A program made the translations under genes and the position numbers. A DNA stretch of 11,791 nucleotides, taken from Campylobacterales bacterium (lineage in GTDB: Bacteria; Campylobacterota; Campylobacteria; Campylobacterales; JALSKU01). The notes beneath the pieces were generated by a model that made no database searches, was not told the DNA's origin, and saw nothing but the letters and a program-made list of their open reading frames with translations. This document shows, piece after piece, positions 6,291-11,791 of the stretch (its first letter is position 1; every line of letters begins with the position of its first letter). The stretch lies in contig JALVXV010000133.1 of NCBI GenBank assembly GCA_027038235.1, forward strand, positions 1-11,791, given 5' to 3'.

Positions 6291-6691
6291 AATAAGCTTG
6301 AAGCTAAAAGCCAAGAGCTTAGAGCTTTTGGATAAGAGTATTTATCATACTCTGAACTTCAATTAATTTCTCAACAATTTTTTTATCACTTTTTATATAC
6401 TTCAATCTTCTTGCTAACTCTAATTGAGTTCTTAACTCAAACAGTGAGCCTCTTGCGATATATAAAAATTGTTTAAACTCTTTATCTGAGTTTCTACCTT
6501 TTCCCTCAGCTACATTACTTGGAATAGATACAGCTGATTTATTTATCTGCGAAATTAAATTATAAACTTCAAATGATGGAAAAGTTTTTGTAAGCTGGTA
6601 AACCAACTCGACTAATTCCATCGAACTTTGCCAAACTTTTAACTTAGTAAACAAAAAAGCTCTCCGCTCTATGCCCTAAGCTCTAAGCTCC
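6291..6691 (-). mobile_element. Element A: inverted heptamer arrays flanking a four-helix-bundle gene, inserted between sucC and sucD
   Basis: Read on the minus strand, the left arm (6691-6652) is built of 7-nt units AGCTTAG, AGCTTAG, GGCATAG, AGCGGAG, then AGCTTTTTT. The right arm (6330-6291) is AAGCTCT, AAGCTCT, TGGCTTT, TAGCTTC, then AAGCTTATT. The arms are inverted repeats matching at about 26 of 36 positions, and more if G-U pairs are allowed in RNA, so the transcript can fold into a long imperfect stem with the 111-codon IVP gene in the loop. The left arm is 34/37 identical to that of element B, and the inner 27 bases of the right arm match B at 26. No target-site duplication is apparent. 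The layout copies that of rRNA intervening sequences. Whether it moves is inference. Confidence 0.65.
6319..6654 (-). CDS. Four-helix-bundle protein of the S23 / 23S-rRNA intervening-sequence (IVP) family
   Basis: The 111-residue protein matches the whole family: LKVWQSSMELVELVYQLT (5-22), FPSFEVYNLISQINKSAVS (25-43), the hallmark SIPSNVAEGKGR (43-54), then EFKQFLYIARGSLFELRTQ (59-77) and a final helix (about 89-109). Four amphipathic helices are expected. Known relatives are encoded in 23S rRNA intervening sequences, and the Avd accessory protein of diversity-generating retroelements is a homologue with nucleic-acid binding. The start is TTG; the only other upstream options are worse, and CGGAGAG lies 6 nt before it. 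That Shine-Dalgarno sequence is part of a repeat unit, and the last codons and stop (AAG CTC TAA) lie in the opposite array. It has no link to TCA chemistry, so it is probably element-borne. The frame is intact with no premature stops. Confidence 0.9.
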   Translation of the reverse strand: MFTKLKVWQSSMELVELVYQLTKTFPSFEVYNLISQINKSAVSIPSNVAEGKGRNSDKEFKQFLYIARGSLFELRTQLELARRLKYIKSDKKIVEKLIEVQSMINTLIQKL

Positions 6692-7855
6692 ACTCTTAGC
6701 AGCAATGACAGCCTTCTTAGCTCCATCAAGCAAATCAGTTGCTGAGATAATATTGCTTATATTTGATTTTTCTAAAATCTCTGCGGCTTCTGGTGCATTT
6801 GTACCATCTAGTCTTACGATGACCGGCACATGAACATCCACCTTTTTTGTCGCTTCTATGATACCATTTGCAATCCTATCACATCTTACAATACCACCAA
6901 AGATATTGACAAAGATAGACTTTACATTTGGATCACTTAAGATGATCTCAAAACCTTTTGCAACTGTTTCAGGATTGGCTCCACCACCCACATCTAAAAA
7001 GTTTGCAGGAGTTCCACCGACATAATTAATTGTATCCATTGTACCCATAGCAAGTCCGGCACCATTTACCATACACCCTACATCACCATCAAGCTTGATA
7101 TAGCTAAGTCCATACTTTTTAGCCTCTGTTTCAGTCGGAACCTCTTCGCTTAAGTCCCTCATAGCTTCAATATCAGGGTGTCTATATAGTGCATTATCAT
7201 CAAATCCTATCTTTGCATCAAGTGCTAAAAACTCTCCACTTCCTGTTCTTACAAGTGGATTTATCTCTATAAGTTCGACATCTTTATCCATATAAACTTT
7301 ATATAAAGTTGAAGCAAATTTGATAAATTTTCCAATTTGTTCTTTTGGAAGTCCAAGCCCAAAAGCAAGTTCTCTTCCATGAAATCCCTGAAAACCTATA
7401 CTAGGATCTATTGCAACTTTTATAATCTTCTCAGGAGTTTCAGCTGCAACTTTTTCTATCTCCATACCGCCTTCAGTACTAGCCATCATAACTGGCATCT
7501 CTTTAGCACGATCAAGCACCATTCCAAGATAAAACTCACTCTCTATATCAGCACCCTCTTCTATGTAAACCTTTTGTACAAGCTTACCCTCAGCTCCTGT
7601 TTGGTGAGTAACTAAAGTCATACCTAAAATTTCACCAGCAAGTTCTCTAACTTCATCAAGACTCTTTGCTAGTTTAACTCCACCACCTAAGCCTCTTCCT
7701 CCGGCATGGATTTGAGCCTTTACCACCCAAATATTTCCACCAAGTTCTTTAGCATTTTCAACCGCTTCATCAACACTAAAAGCAACCTTCCCCCTTGGAG
7801 TTGGCACACCATACTCCCTAAATATCTCTTTAGCTTGATATTCGTGTATATTCAA
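6683..7855 (-). CDS. sucC: Succinyl-CoA synthetase, beta subunit (ADP-forming type)
   Basis: The 390-residue ATP-grasp subunit starts with the family N-terminus MNIHEYQAKEIF, so the TTG at 7855 is the true start; AAGGAG lies 6 nt upstream and no ATG is available. Seen motifs are KAQIHAGGRGLGG (46-58), EINPLV (197-202) with Asn199 and Asp213 for Mg, NGAG (264-267) and GGIVRC (320-325). It supplies the nucleotide site, SucD the CoA and phospho-histidine sites. The last two codons (GGA GCT) and the stop TAG coincide with the outer edge of element A, so the insertion replaced or rebuilt the C-terminus with little change in length. It lies between repeat elements B and A. Confidence 0.95.
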   Translation of the reverse strand: MNIHEYQAKEIFREYGVPTPRGKVAFSVDEAVENAKELGGNIWVVKAQIHAGGRGLGGGVKLAKSLDEVRELAGEILGMTLVTHQTGAEGKLVQKVYIEEGADIESEFYLGMVLDRAKEMPVMMASTEGGMEIEKVAAETPEKIIKVAIDPSIGFQGFHGRELAFGLGLPKEQIGKFIKFASTLYKVYMDKDVELIEINPLVRTGSGEFLALDAKIGFDDNALYRHPDIEAMRDLSEEVPTETEAKKYGLSYIKLDGDVGCMVNGAGLAMGTMDTINYVGGTPANFLDVGGGANPETVAKGFEIILSDPNVKSIFVNIFGGIVRCDRIANGIIEATKKVDVHVPVIVRLDGTNAPEAAEILEKSNISNIISATDLLDGAKKAVIAAKSGA

Positions 7856-7864
7856 TCTTCTCTC

Positions 7865-7880
7865 CTTATTTTAAAATAAG
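7865..7880 (-). promoter_or_regulatory. 16-bp palindrome abutting the sucC ribosome binding site
   Basis: CTTATTTTAAAATAAG is a perfect palindrome at the outer edge of element B. Its 3' half on the minus strand runs straight into the sucC Shine-Dalgarno sequence (AATAAGGAG). A weak AU hairpin here could partly mask the site. It may instead be a simple junction artefact. Confidence 0.35.
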
Positions 7881-7977
7881 CTAAGAGCCAAGAGCTTAGA
7901 GCTTAGAGCTATTGGAAAAATTGCAAAGCAATTTTTCATAAAAAAGCTCTTTGCTCTATGCTCTAAGCTCTAAGCTT
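7875..7977 (-). mobile_element. Element B: ORF-less heptamer-array palindrome between fumarase beta and sucC
   Basis: On the minus strand the left arm (7977-7940) is AGCTTAG, AGCTTAG, AGCATAG, AGCAAAG, AGCTTTTTT. The right arm (about 7912-7875) is AGCTCTA, AGCTCTA, AGCTCTT, GGCTCTT, AGCTTAT. The arms are near-complementary, and between them lies a perfect 10-bp hairpin. Compared with element A, the left arms differ at 3 of 37 positions. The right arm has one extra inner heptamer and lacks one outer unit. The whole looks like element A with its protein gene replaced by a short hairpin, that is, a MITE-like derivative. It provides the stop codon of the upstream fumarase gene. Confidence 0.68.
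7915..7937 (-). repeat. Core hairpin of element B
   Basis: GAAAAATTGC (7915-7924) and GCAATTTTTC (7928-7937) pair perfectly around a 3-nt loop. Nineteen bases of it are identical to the core of element C more than 7 kb away, although the surrounding arm sequences of B and C are quite different. Confidence 0.8.
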
Positions 7978-8527
7978 TTTCATACTTAGCTCTACCTATT
8001 TCATACAGATCATTCCCATAAGTATCGTTGATAACCGTTACAGGAAACTCCTCTACCTCAAGTCTTCTTATAGCTTCAGGTCCAAGTTCTGGATATGCTA
8101 TAACTTCAGCACTTTTTATAGTTTTTCCTATGAGTGCTCCTGCACCTCCTGTGGCTCCAAAGTATATGGCTTTATACTTTTTACAAGCCTCTTTAACCTC
8201 TTCATTTCTTTTACCCTTTCCTATCATCCCCTTTTGACCATGTTTTATAAGAGTTGGTGAGTATGCATCCATCCTATAGCTTGTAGTAGGTCCTGCACTT
8301 CCTATAGGATCGCCTGGTTTTGGAGGAGTAGGTCCTACAAAATATATAACAGAGCCTTTCAAGTCAAAAGGTAACTCTTTCCCCTCTTCAATCAAATCCA
8401 CCAATCTCTTGTGGGCTGCATCTCTTGCAGTAAACATAATACCTGTAAGATAAACTATATCTCCAGCCTTTAACTGCACAACATCTTCGTCACTAAGTGG
8501 CATTGTTAAATGATAAGTTTTGCTCAT
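7970..8527 (-). CDS. fumB: Fumarate hydratase class I, beta subunit
   Basis: The 185-residue protein corresponds to the C-terminal domain of class I (iron-sulfur) fumarases. Conserved stretches are FTARDAAHKR (32-41), GSAGPTTSYRMD (76-87), GKGKR (103-107), FGATGGAGAL (123-132) and PVTVINDTYGNDLYEIG (162-178). It forms the active site with the alpha subunit and interconverts malate and fumarate. L-tartrate dehydratase beta is homologous, but location in a TCA cluster favours fumarase. The Shine-Dalgarno AAGGAT is fused to the alpha-subunit stop (TAAGGAT). The last codon GCT and the stop TAG belong to the first heptamer of element B. The symbol follows two-subunit usage, not E. coli FumB. Confidence 0.92.
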   Translation of the reverse strand: MSKTYHLTMPLSDEDVVQLKAGDIVYLTGIMFTARDAAHKRLVDLIEEGKELPFDLKGSVIYFVGPTPPKPGDPIGSAGPTTSYRMDAYSPTLIKHGQKGMIGKGKRNEEVKEACKKYKAIYFGATGGAGALIGKTIKSAEVIAYPELGPEAIRRLEVEEFPVTVINDTYGNDLYEIGRAKYEKA

Positions 8528-8536
8528 AATATATCC

Positions 8537-9388
8537 TTATATGGTGATATGAGAGTGTCTTGAACTATGGCACTGTACATTTACACTTACAGGAAGTGAA
8601 GCTATATGACAAGGTTGTCTCTCAATATGAACAGCAAGTACTGTTTTTGTTCCGCCCATTCCCATCGCTCCTATTCCTAGCTTATTTAACTCCTCTAATA
8701 TCTCCTCTTCAAACTCATTAAGCTCTGAGTCTGGATTTTTTGTCCCTGCCTCTCTAAAGAGTGCATGTTTACTTGAGATAACTGCCTTTTCAAAGGTACC
8801 ACCTATACCAACACCAACTATGATAGGAGGGCAAGGATTTGGTCCTGCATTGCTAACAACCTCTTTTACAAAATTCAAAATTCCAGCTTTTCCCTGAGCA
8901 GGGGCTAAAACTGTAGCACGACTTACATTTTCACTACCACCACCTTTTGCAGCATACTCAATCTCAAGTTTATCACCCTCAACAAGATCAAAGTGTATAA
9001 TAGCTGGTAGATTGTAACCTACACTATCTTTTAAGTTAGCCCTTGTAAAGCAATCGCATGTAGAGGCTCTTAAATACCCCTCCTTATAACCTAGTTCAGT
9101 TCCTTTATTGATAGCATCTTTTAATGTACCGCCCTTGACTTTAAAATCCTCTCCAACCTTTAGAAAAAATACTGCCAAACCAGTATCTTGACATAGTGGC
9201 CTATCCTCTTCTCGTGCAATTTTTGCATTTTCTAAAATTTGCTCCAATACCTTCTTGCAAACTGGACTTTCTTCCTCGTTAAGAGCTTTTTTCAAGGCAT
9301 TTAAAGCATCTTTTGGCAAATTGTAAGCAGTATGGATGATCAAATTTTTTACACTTTTGACAATGTCGTCAAACTCAACCTCTCTCAT
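8537..9388 (-). CDS. fumA: Fumarate hydratase class I, alpha subunit
   Basis: The 283-residue protein is the [4Fe-4S]-binding domain of class I fumarases. Three cysteines fit the cluster ligands: Cys66 in PLCQDTG, Cys186 in NPCPP and Cys273 in VQCHSSRH. Other signature stretches are AAKGGGSEN (146-154) and GIGAMGMGGTKT (238-249). The enzyme is oxygen-sensitive, which fits a microaerobic or anaerobic lifestyle. AAAAGGAG stands ahead of the ATG. It lies between mdh and the beta subunit, matching the metabolic order malate to fumarate. In the C. jejuni cluster I recall no fumarase at this place, so its presence here is a lineage difference. The symbol follows two-subunit usage. Confidence 0.93.
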   Translation of the reverse strand: MREVEFDDIVKSVKNLIIHTAYNLPKDALNALKKALNEEESPVCKKVLEQILENAKIAREEDRPLCQDTGLAVFFLKVGEDFKVKGGTLKDAINKGTELGYKEGYLRASTCDCFTRANLKDSVGYNLPAIIHFDLVEGDKLEIEYAAKGGGSENVSRATVLAPAQGKAGILNFVKEVVSNAGPNPCPPIIVGVGIGGTFEKAVISSKHALFREAGTKNPDSELNEFEEEILEELNKLGIGAMGMGGTKTVLAVHIERQPCHIASLPVSVNVQCHSSRHSHITI

Positions 9389-9429
9389 TTGAAAATCTCC
9401 TTTTCAATGAAACAAACAACCCAAAAAGA

Positions 9430-10377
9430 CTAAAAAAAGTCTTTCTCCTTCAATGTATCGATAAGCACTTTTACTGAATCAATGCTCTTTCTAAATTGCT
9501 CTCTTTCACAATGATTCAAGCTTATTTCGATAACATCCTCTGCACCATTTTTCCCTAAAGTTACAGGAACTCCATTGACTATATCATTATAACCATACTC
9601 CCCCTCAAGATATACTGCACAAGGATAAATCTGCTTTGAATCTTTTAAAATGGCATTTATCATAAGTGCAGTAGATTTTGCTGGAGCATAGTAGGCTGAA
9701 CCTGTCTTTAGGTACCCTACTATCTCAGCACCACCATGTTTTGTTCTCTCAACTATCTCTTTTATATCATCTGGTTTAAGTAAGTCTGTTAAAGGTATTC
9801 CAGCTACAGTTGAATATCTTTGAAGAGGCACCATATAATCACCATGTCCGCCCATAGTAGTAGCTCTTATTTGACCAGCTCCAAATCCAAGCTTTTCATA
9901 TATAAAGTGTGCCATTCTAGCACTATCGAGTATCCCAGCCATTCCAATGACTTGATTTCTTGGATAATTCCCAACTTTCAAAGCCACATAAGTCATAGTA
10001 TCCAATGGATTTGAGACCATTATCACAATAGCATTTGGGGCATGTTCTTTGACTTTTAATATAACCTCTTTTGTGATCTTAGCATTTGTCATCAAAAGAT
10101 CTTCTCTAGTCATACCCGGAAGTCTTGGACTACCTGCAGTTATAACTACTACTTCACTATTTTCTATATCTTTATAACTTTGTGCAGCTTTTACGATGGT
10201 ATGACTTCTAGCTGCTGCTGCAGCTTGAGACATATCAAGTGCTTTGCCTTTTGCTCTATCTTCATCTCTATCAACTAGAACAAGTCTGTGACAAGTCCCA
10301 TGCATTGCTAAAGAGTAACCAACTGTTGCACCAACATTTCCTGCACCTACTATAGTTACTTTGCTCTGTCTCTCCAC
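9430..10377 (-). CDS. mdh: Malate dehydrogenase (LDH-like, NAD-dependent)
   Basis: The 315-residue protein has the Rossmann motif GAGNVG (11-16) and Asp36 (VDRDED), which favours NAD over NADP. The mobile loop SPRLPGMTRED (83-93) has Arg85 and Arg91, the arginine pattern of malate rather than lactate dehydrogenases. VSNPLD (121-126), DSAR (151-154) with Arg154, and catalytic His178 in GGHGDYMVP follow. It reduces oxaloacetate to malate or the reverse. The start is GTG at 10377, with AAAGGA 8 nt upstream. An ATG-TAG start-stop pair lies between them and overlaps the GTG. A promoter candidate within a palindrome lies in the gap behind icd, so mdh and the genes after it may be transcribed apart from icd. 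Confidence 0.95.
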   Translation of the reverse strand: MERQSKVTIVGAGNVGATVGYSLAMHGTCHRLVLVDRDEDRAKGKALDMSQAAAAARSHTIVKAAQSYKDIENSEVVVITAGSPRLPGMTREDLLMTNAKITKEVILKVKEHAPNAIVIMVSNPLDTMTYVALKVGNYPRNQVIGMAGILDSARMAHFIYEKLGFGAGQIRATTMGGHGDYMVPLQRYSTVAGIPLTDLLKPDDIKEIVERTKHGGAEIVGYLKTGSAYYAPAKSTALMINAILKDSKQIYPCAVYLEGEYGYNDIVNGVPVTLGKNGAEDVIEISLNHCEREQFRKSIDSVKVLIDTLKEKDFF

Positions 10378-10415
10378 TACATTATTCCTTTATCTTATAT
10401 TTATCTAGCTAAATA

Positions 10416-10444
10416 GAGATTTGCGGAATTGTACCACAAATCTC
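10416..10444 (-). promoter_or_regulatory. Inverted repeat overlapping the mdh promoter (hairpin or operator)
   Basis: GAGATTTG (10416-10423) and CAAATCTC (10437-10444) are perfect inverted repeats, extended inward by a U-G wobble and two G-C pairs around a 7-nt loop. The -10 hexamer candidate is in the loop. In RNA read through from icd it makes a stable hairpin; in DNA it is the size and place of a repressor operator. No U-run follows, so it is not a standard terminator. Confidence 0.5.
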
Positions 10445-10456
10445 ATATAATGCAAA
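10428..10456 (-). promoter_or_regulatory. Candidate promoter for mdh and the downstream TCA operon
   Basis: On the minus strand TTTGCA (10456-10451, immediately after the icd stop) and TACAAT (10433-10428) are 17 bp apart, and TGG before TACAAT makes an extended -10. Transcription would start near 10421, about 43 nt before the mdh GTG. Confidence 0.45.
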
Positions 10457-11791
10457 TTATTTTATTGAATTTATGATCTCATTGAGTGTTTTGCTTGGTC
10501 TCATAGAGTTTTGAGCTTTATTATCATCTGGATGATAGTAGCCACCAATATCTTGAGCTTTACCCTCAATACTCAATAACTCTTCTATAATTGTCTCCTC
10601 ATTATCTTTAAGTGCTTTTGCTATTGGTTGAAATGTTTTTTTAAGCTCCTCATCCTCATTTTGCTCTGCTAAAGCCTCTGCTAAATAGGTTGCAAAGTAG
10701 TAATGACTTGCTTTGTTGTCTGGTTGACCCACTTTTCTACTAGGTGATTTATCATTTTCAAGATAAGCTTCATTTGCCTTATCAAATGCATCTGTCATCA
10801 CCTTAACCTTTTTATCACCTGTTTTTTGAGCTATCATTCTAAGAGATTCAGCTAAAGCTAAAAACTCTCCTAAACTATCCCATCTTAGATGACCCTCTTT
10901 TAAAAACTGCTCCACATGCTTTGGAGCACTTCCACCAGCACCTGTCTCAAAAAGTCCGCCACCTGCTAGTAGAGGAACTATACTCATCATCTTTGCACTA
11001 GTGCCTAGTTCAAGTATAGGAAACAGGTCAGTTAAGTAGTCTCTTAGAATATTTCCTGTAACTGAGATGGTATCAAGTCCAGCTCTTGTTCTTTTTAGAG
11101 TATATTTCATGGCAAGTTCTGGAGCCATTATATGGTACTCTATCTCTTTTTTTGCTAAATATTCAGGCAGATACTCTACAACCTTTTTTATCATATTGCT
11201 ATCATGAGCTCTATTGCTATCTAGCCAAAATACTATAGGTGTACCTGTTAGGCTACCTCTTTCATGAGCCAATCTTATCCAATCTTTTATAGCAACATCT
11301 TTAGCCTTATAAAGTCTCCAGATATCACCCTTTTGGACATTGTGACTCATTAGGACATTTCCATTGCTATCTTTTACCTCCATTACTCCATCTTCACTGC
11401 ATGTAAAAGTATATGGATGTGAACCATACTCTTCAGCCTTCATTGCCATTAGTCCAACATTACTAACATGTCCCATAGTTGTTACATCAAATTGACCATT
11501 AATTCTACAATCCTCCATAATGGTACTATAAGTAGTAGCATAACTTCTATCTGGAATGACAGCTACACACTCTTGAAGTTCGCCATCTTTGTTCCACATT
11601 TTACCACCCTCTCTAATCACTGGTGGCATTGAGGCATCTATGATGATATCATTTGATGCATGTAAATTTGTAATAAGATTATCACTATCAACCATAGCAA
11701 TATTTGGCTTACCGCTAAGTATGATAGCTTTTATATCAGCCTCGATAGCCTCTTTTTTATCGCTATTTTCTATCTTTTTAAGAAGATCTCC
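10457..11791 (-). CDS. icd: Isocitrate dehydrogenase, monomeric type, C-terminal 444 residues
   Basis: The frame stays open to the right edge, so the methionine at 11695 is internal; the visible part is 444 residues of an enzyme usually about 740 long. Family stretches are GHVSNVGLMAMKAEEYGSHP, FWLDSNRAHD, GTSAKMMSIVPLLAGGGLF followed by ETGAGGSAPKHV, HLRWDSLGEFLAL, and the C-terminal YYHPDDNKAQNSMRPSKT. It interconverts isocitrate and 2-oxoglutarate plus CO2, usually with NADP, and in the reductive cycle would carboxylate the OorDABC product. Monomeric IDH is not homologous in fold detail to the short dimeric type of C. jejuni and E. coli, so the gene at this conserved place is of a different type. 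It is the first visible gene of the minus-strand cluster. Confidence 0.95.
   Translation of the reverse strand, partial: GDLLKKIENSDKKEAIEADIKAIILSGKPNIAMVDSDNLITNLHASNDIIIDASMPPVIREGGKMWNKDGELQECVAVIPDRSYATTYSTIMEDCRINGQFDVTTMGHVSNVGLMAMKAEEYGSHPYTFTCSEDGVMEVKDSNGNVLMSHNVQKGDIWRLYKAKDVAIKDWIRLAHERGSLTGTPIVFWLDSNRAHDSNMIKKVVEYLPEYLAKKEIEYHIMAPELAMKYTLKRTRAGLDTISVTGNILRDYLTDLFPILELGTSAKMMSIVPLLAGGGLFETGAGGSAPKHVEQFLKEGHLRWDSLGEFLALAESLRMIAQKTGDKKVKVMTDAFDKANEAYLENDKSPSRKVGQPDNKASHYYFATYLAEALAEQNEDEELKKTFQPIAKALKDNEETIIEELLSIEGKAQDIGGYYHPDDNKAQNSMRPSKTLNEIINSIK

Noticed and set aside
6291..6691. Element A as part of a 23S rRNA gene
   Set aside because: Both flanks are coding sequence (sucC and sucD) and no rRNA sequence is visible nearby.
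7871..7939. A 22-codon ORF inside element B (minus strand, ATG 7939 to TAA 7871)
   Set aside because: Its ATG stands at nearly the same place as the IVP start in element A, but no Shine-Dalgarno sequence precedes it and the codons only read through the hairpin and heptamers. Probably a product of the repeats.
6291..7977. Heptamer arrays as a CRISPR or VNTR locus
   Set aside because: Units are 7-8 nt with no spacers, there are only 4-5 per arm, and they are arranged as facing inverted arms. No cas genes are present.
7970..9388. L-tartrate dehydratase instead of fumarase
   Set aside because: Homologous families cannot be told apart by motifs alone, but the position between mdh and sucC in a TCA cluster makes fumarase much more likely.

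Overview
The window is AT-rich bacterial DNA that most resembles a Campylobacterota (formerly Epsilonproteobacteria) chromosome. The order icd-mdh-sucC-sucD-oorD-oorA-oorB-oorC is the one I recall from Campylobacter jejuni. Here a two-subunit class I fumarase is added between mdh and sucC, and Icd is of the monomeric type. This complement suits a Sulfurimonas- or Sulfurovum-like organism that may run the reductive (or reversible) TCA cycle. ATP-citrate lyase and fumarate reductase lie outside the window, so autotrophy is an inference.

Layout. Positions 1-172 (+) hold the C-terminal end of an RND/MMPL-type membrane transporter. Positions 171-277 hold a palindromic repeat element (element C). 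Positions 440-712 (+) encode a small RRM RNA-binding protein behind strong promoter-like sequences. Positions 818-2439 (+) form a two-gene operon, a HIT-domain protein overlapping a REC-REC-GGDEF response regulator. From 2518 to the right edge, all genes are on the minus strand and convergent with the first block. Read in the direction of transcription they are icd (partial), mdh, fumarase alpha, fumarase beta, [element B], sucC, [element A with a four-helix-bundle gene], sucD, oorD, oorA, oorB, oorC.

The metabolic genes work together. Mdh interconverts oxaloacetate and malate, fumarase malate and fumarate, SucCD succinate and succinyl-CoA, OorDABC succinyl-CoA and 2-oxoglutarate (with ferredoxin), and Icd 2-oxoglutarate and isocitrate. 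With a fumarate reductase this is most of the reductive TCA arm. Gene junctions are tight, and several stop codons are fused to the next Shine-Dalgarno sequence (TAAGGA).

The unusual part is a set of three related palindromic elements, each starting at the stop codon of an upstream gene. Elements A and B have arms of tandem 7-nt units (consensus AGCTTAG on the gene strand, with AGCTCTA/AGCTCTT on the other side). Element C has 8-nt units (CTTTACCC-like). Element A (6291-6691) carries an intact S23/IVP-family four-helix-bundle gene between its arms, as the intervening sequences of 23S rRNA do, but it sits between sucC and sucD in a protein-coding operon. Element B (7875-7977), between fumarase beta and sucC, has nearly identical arms but only a small perfect hairpin inside. 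Element C shares 19 bases of that hairpin. I infer a family of IVS-like elements with a protein-coding master copy and short MITE-like derivatives, tolerated in an essential operon because the arms supply stop codons and leave the downstream ribosome binding sites intact.
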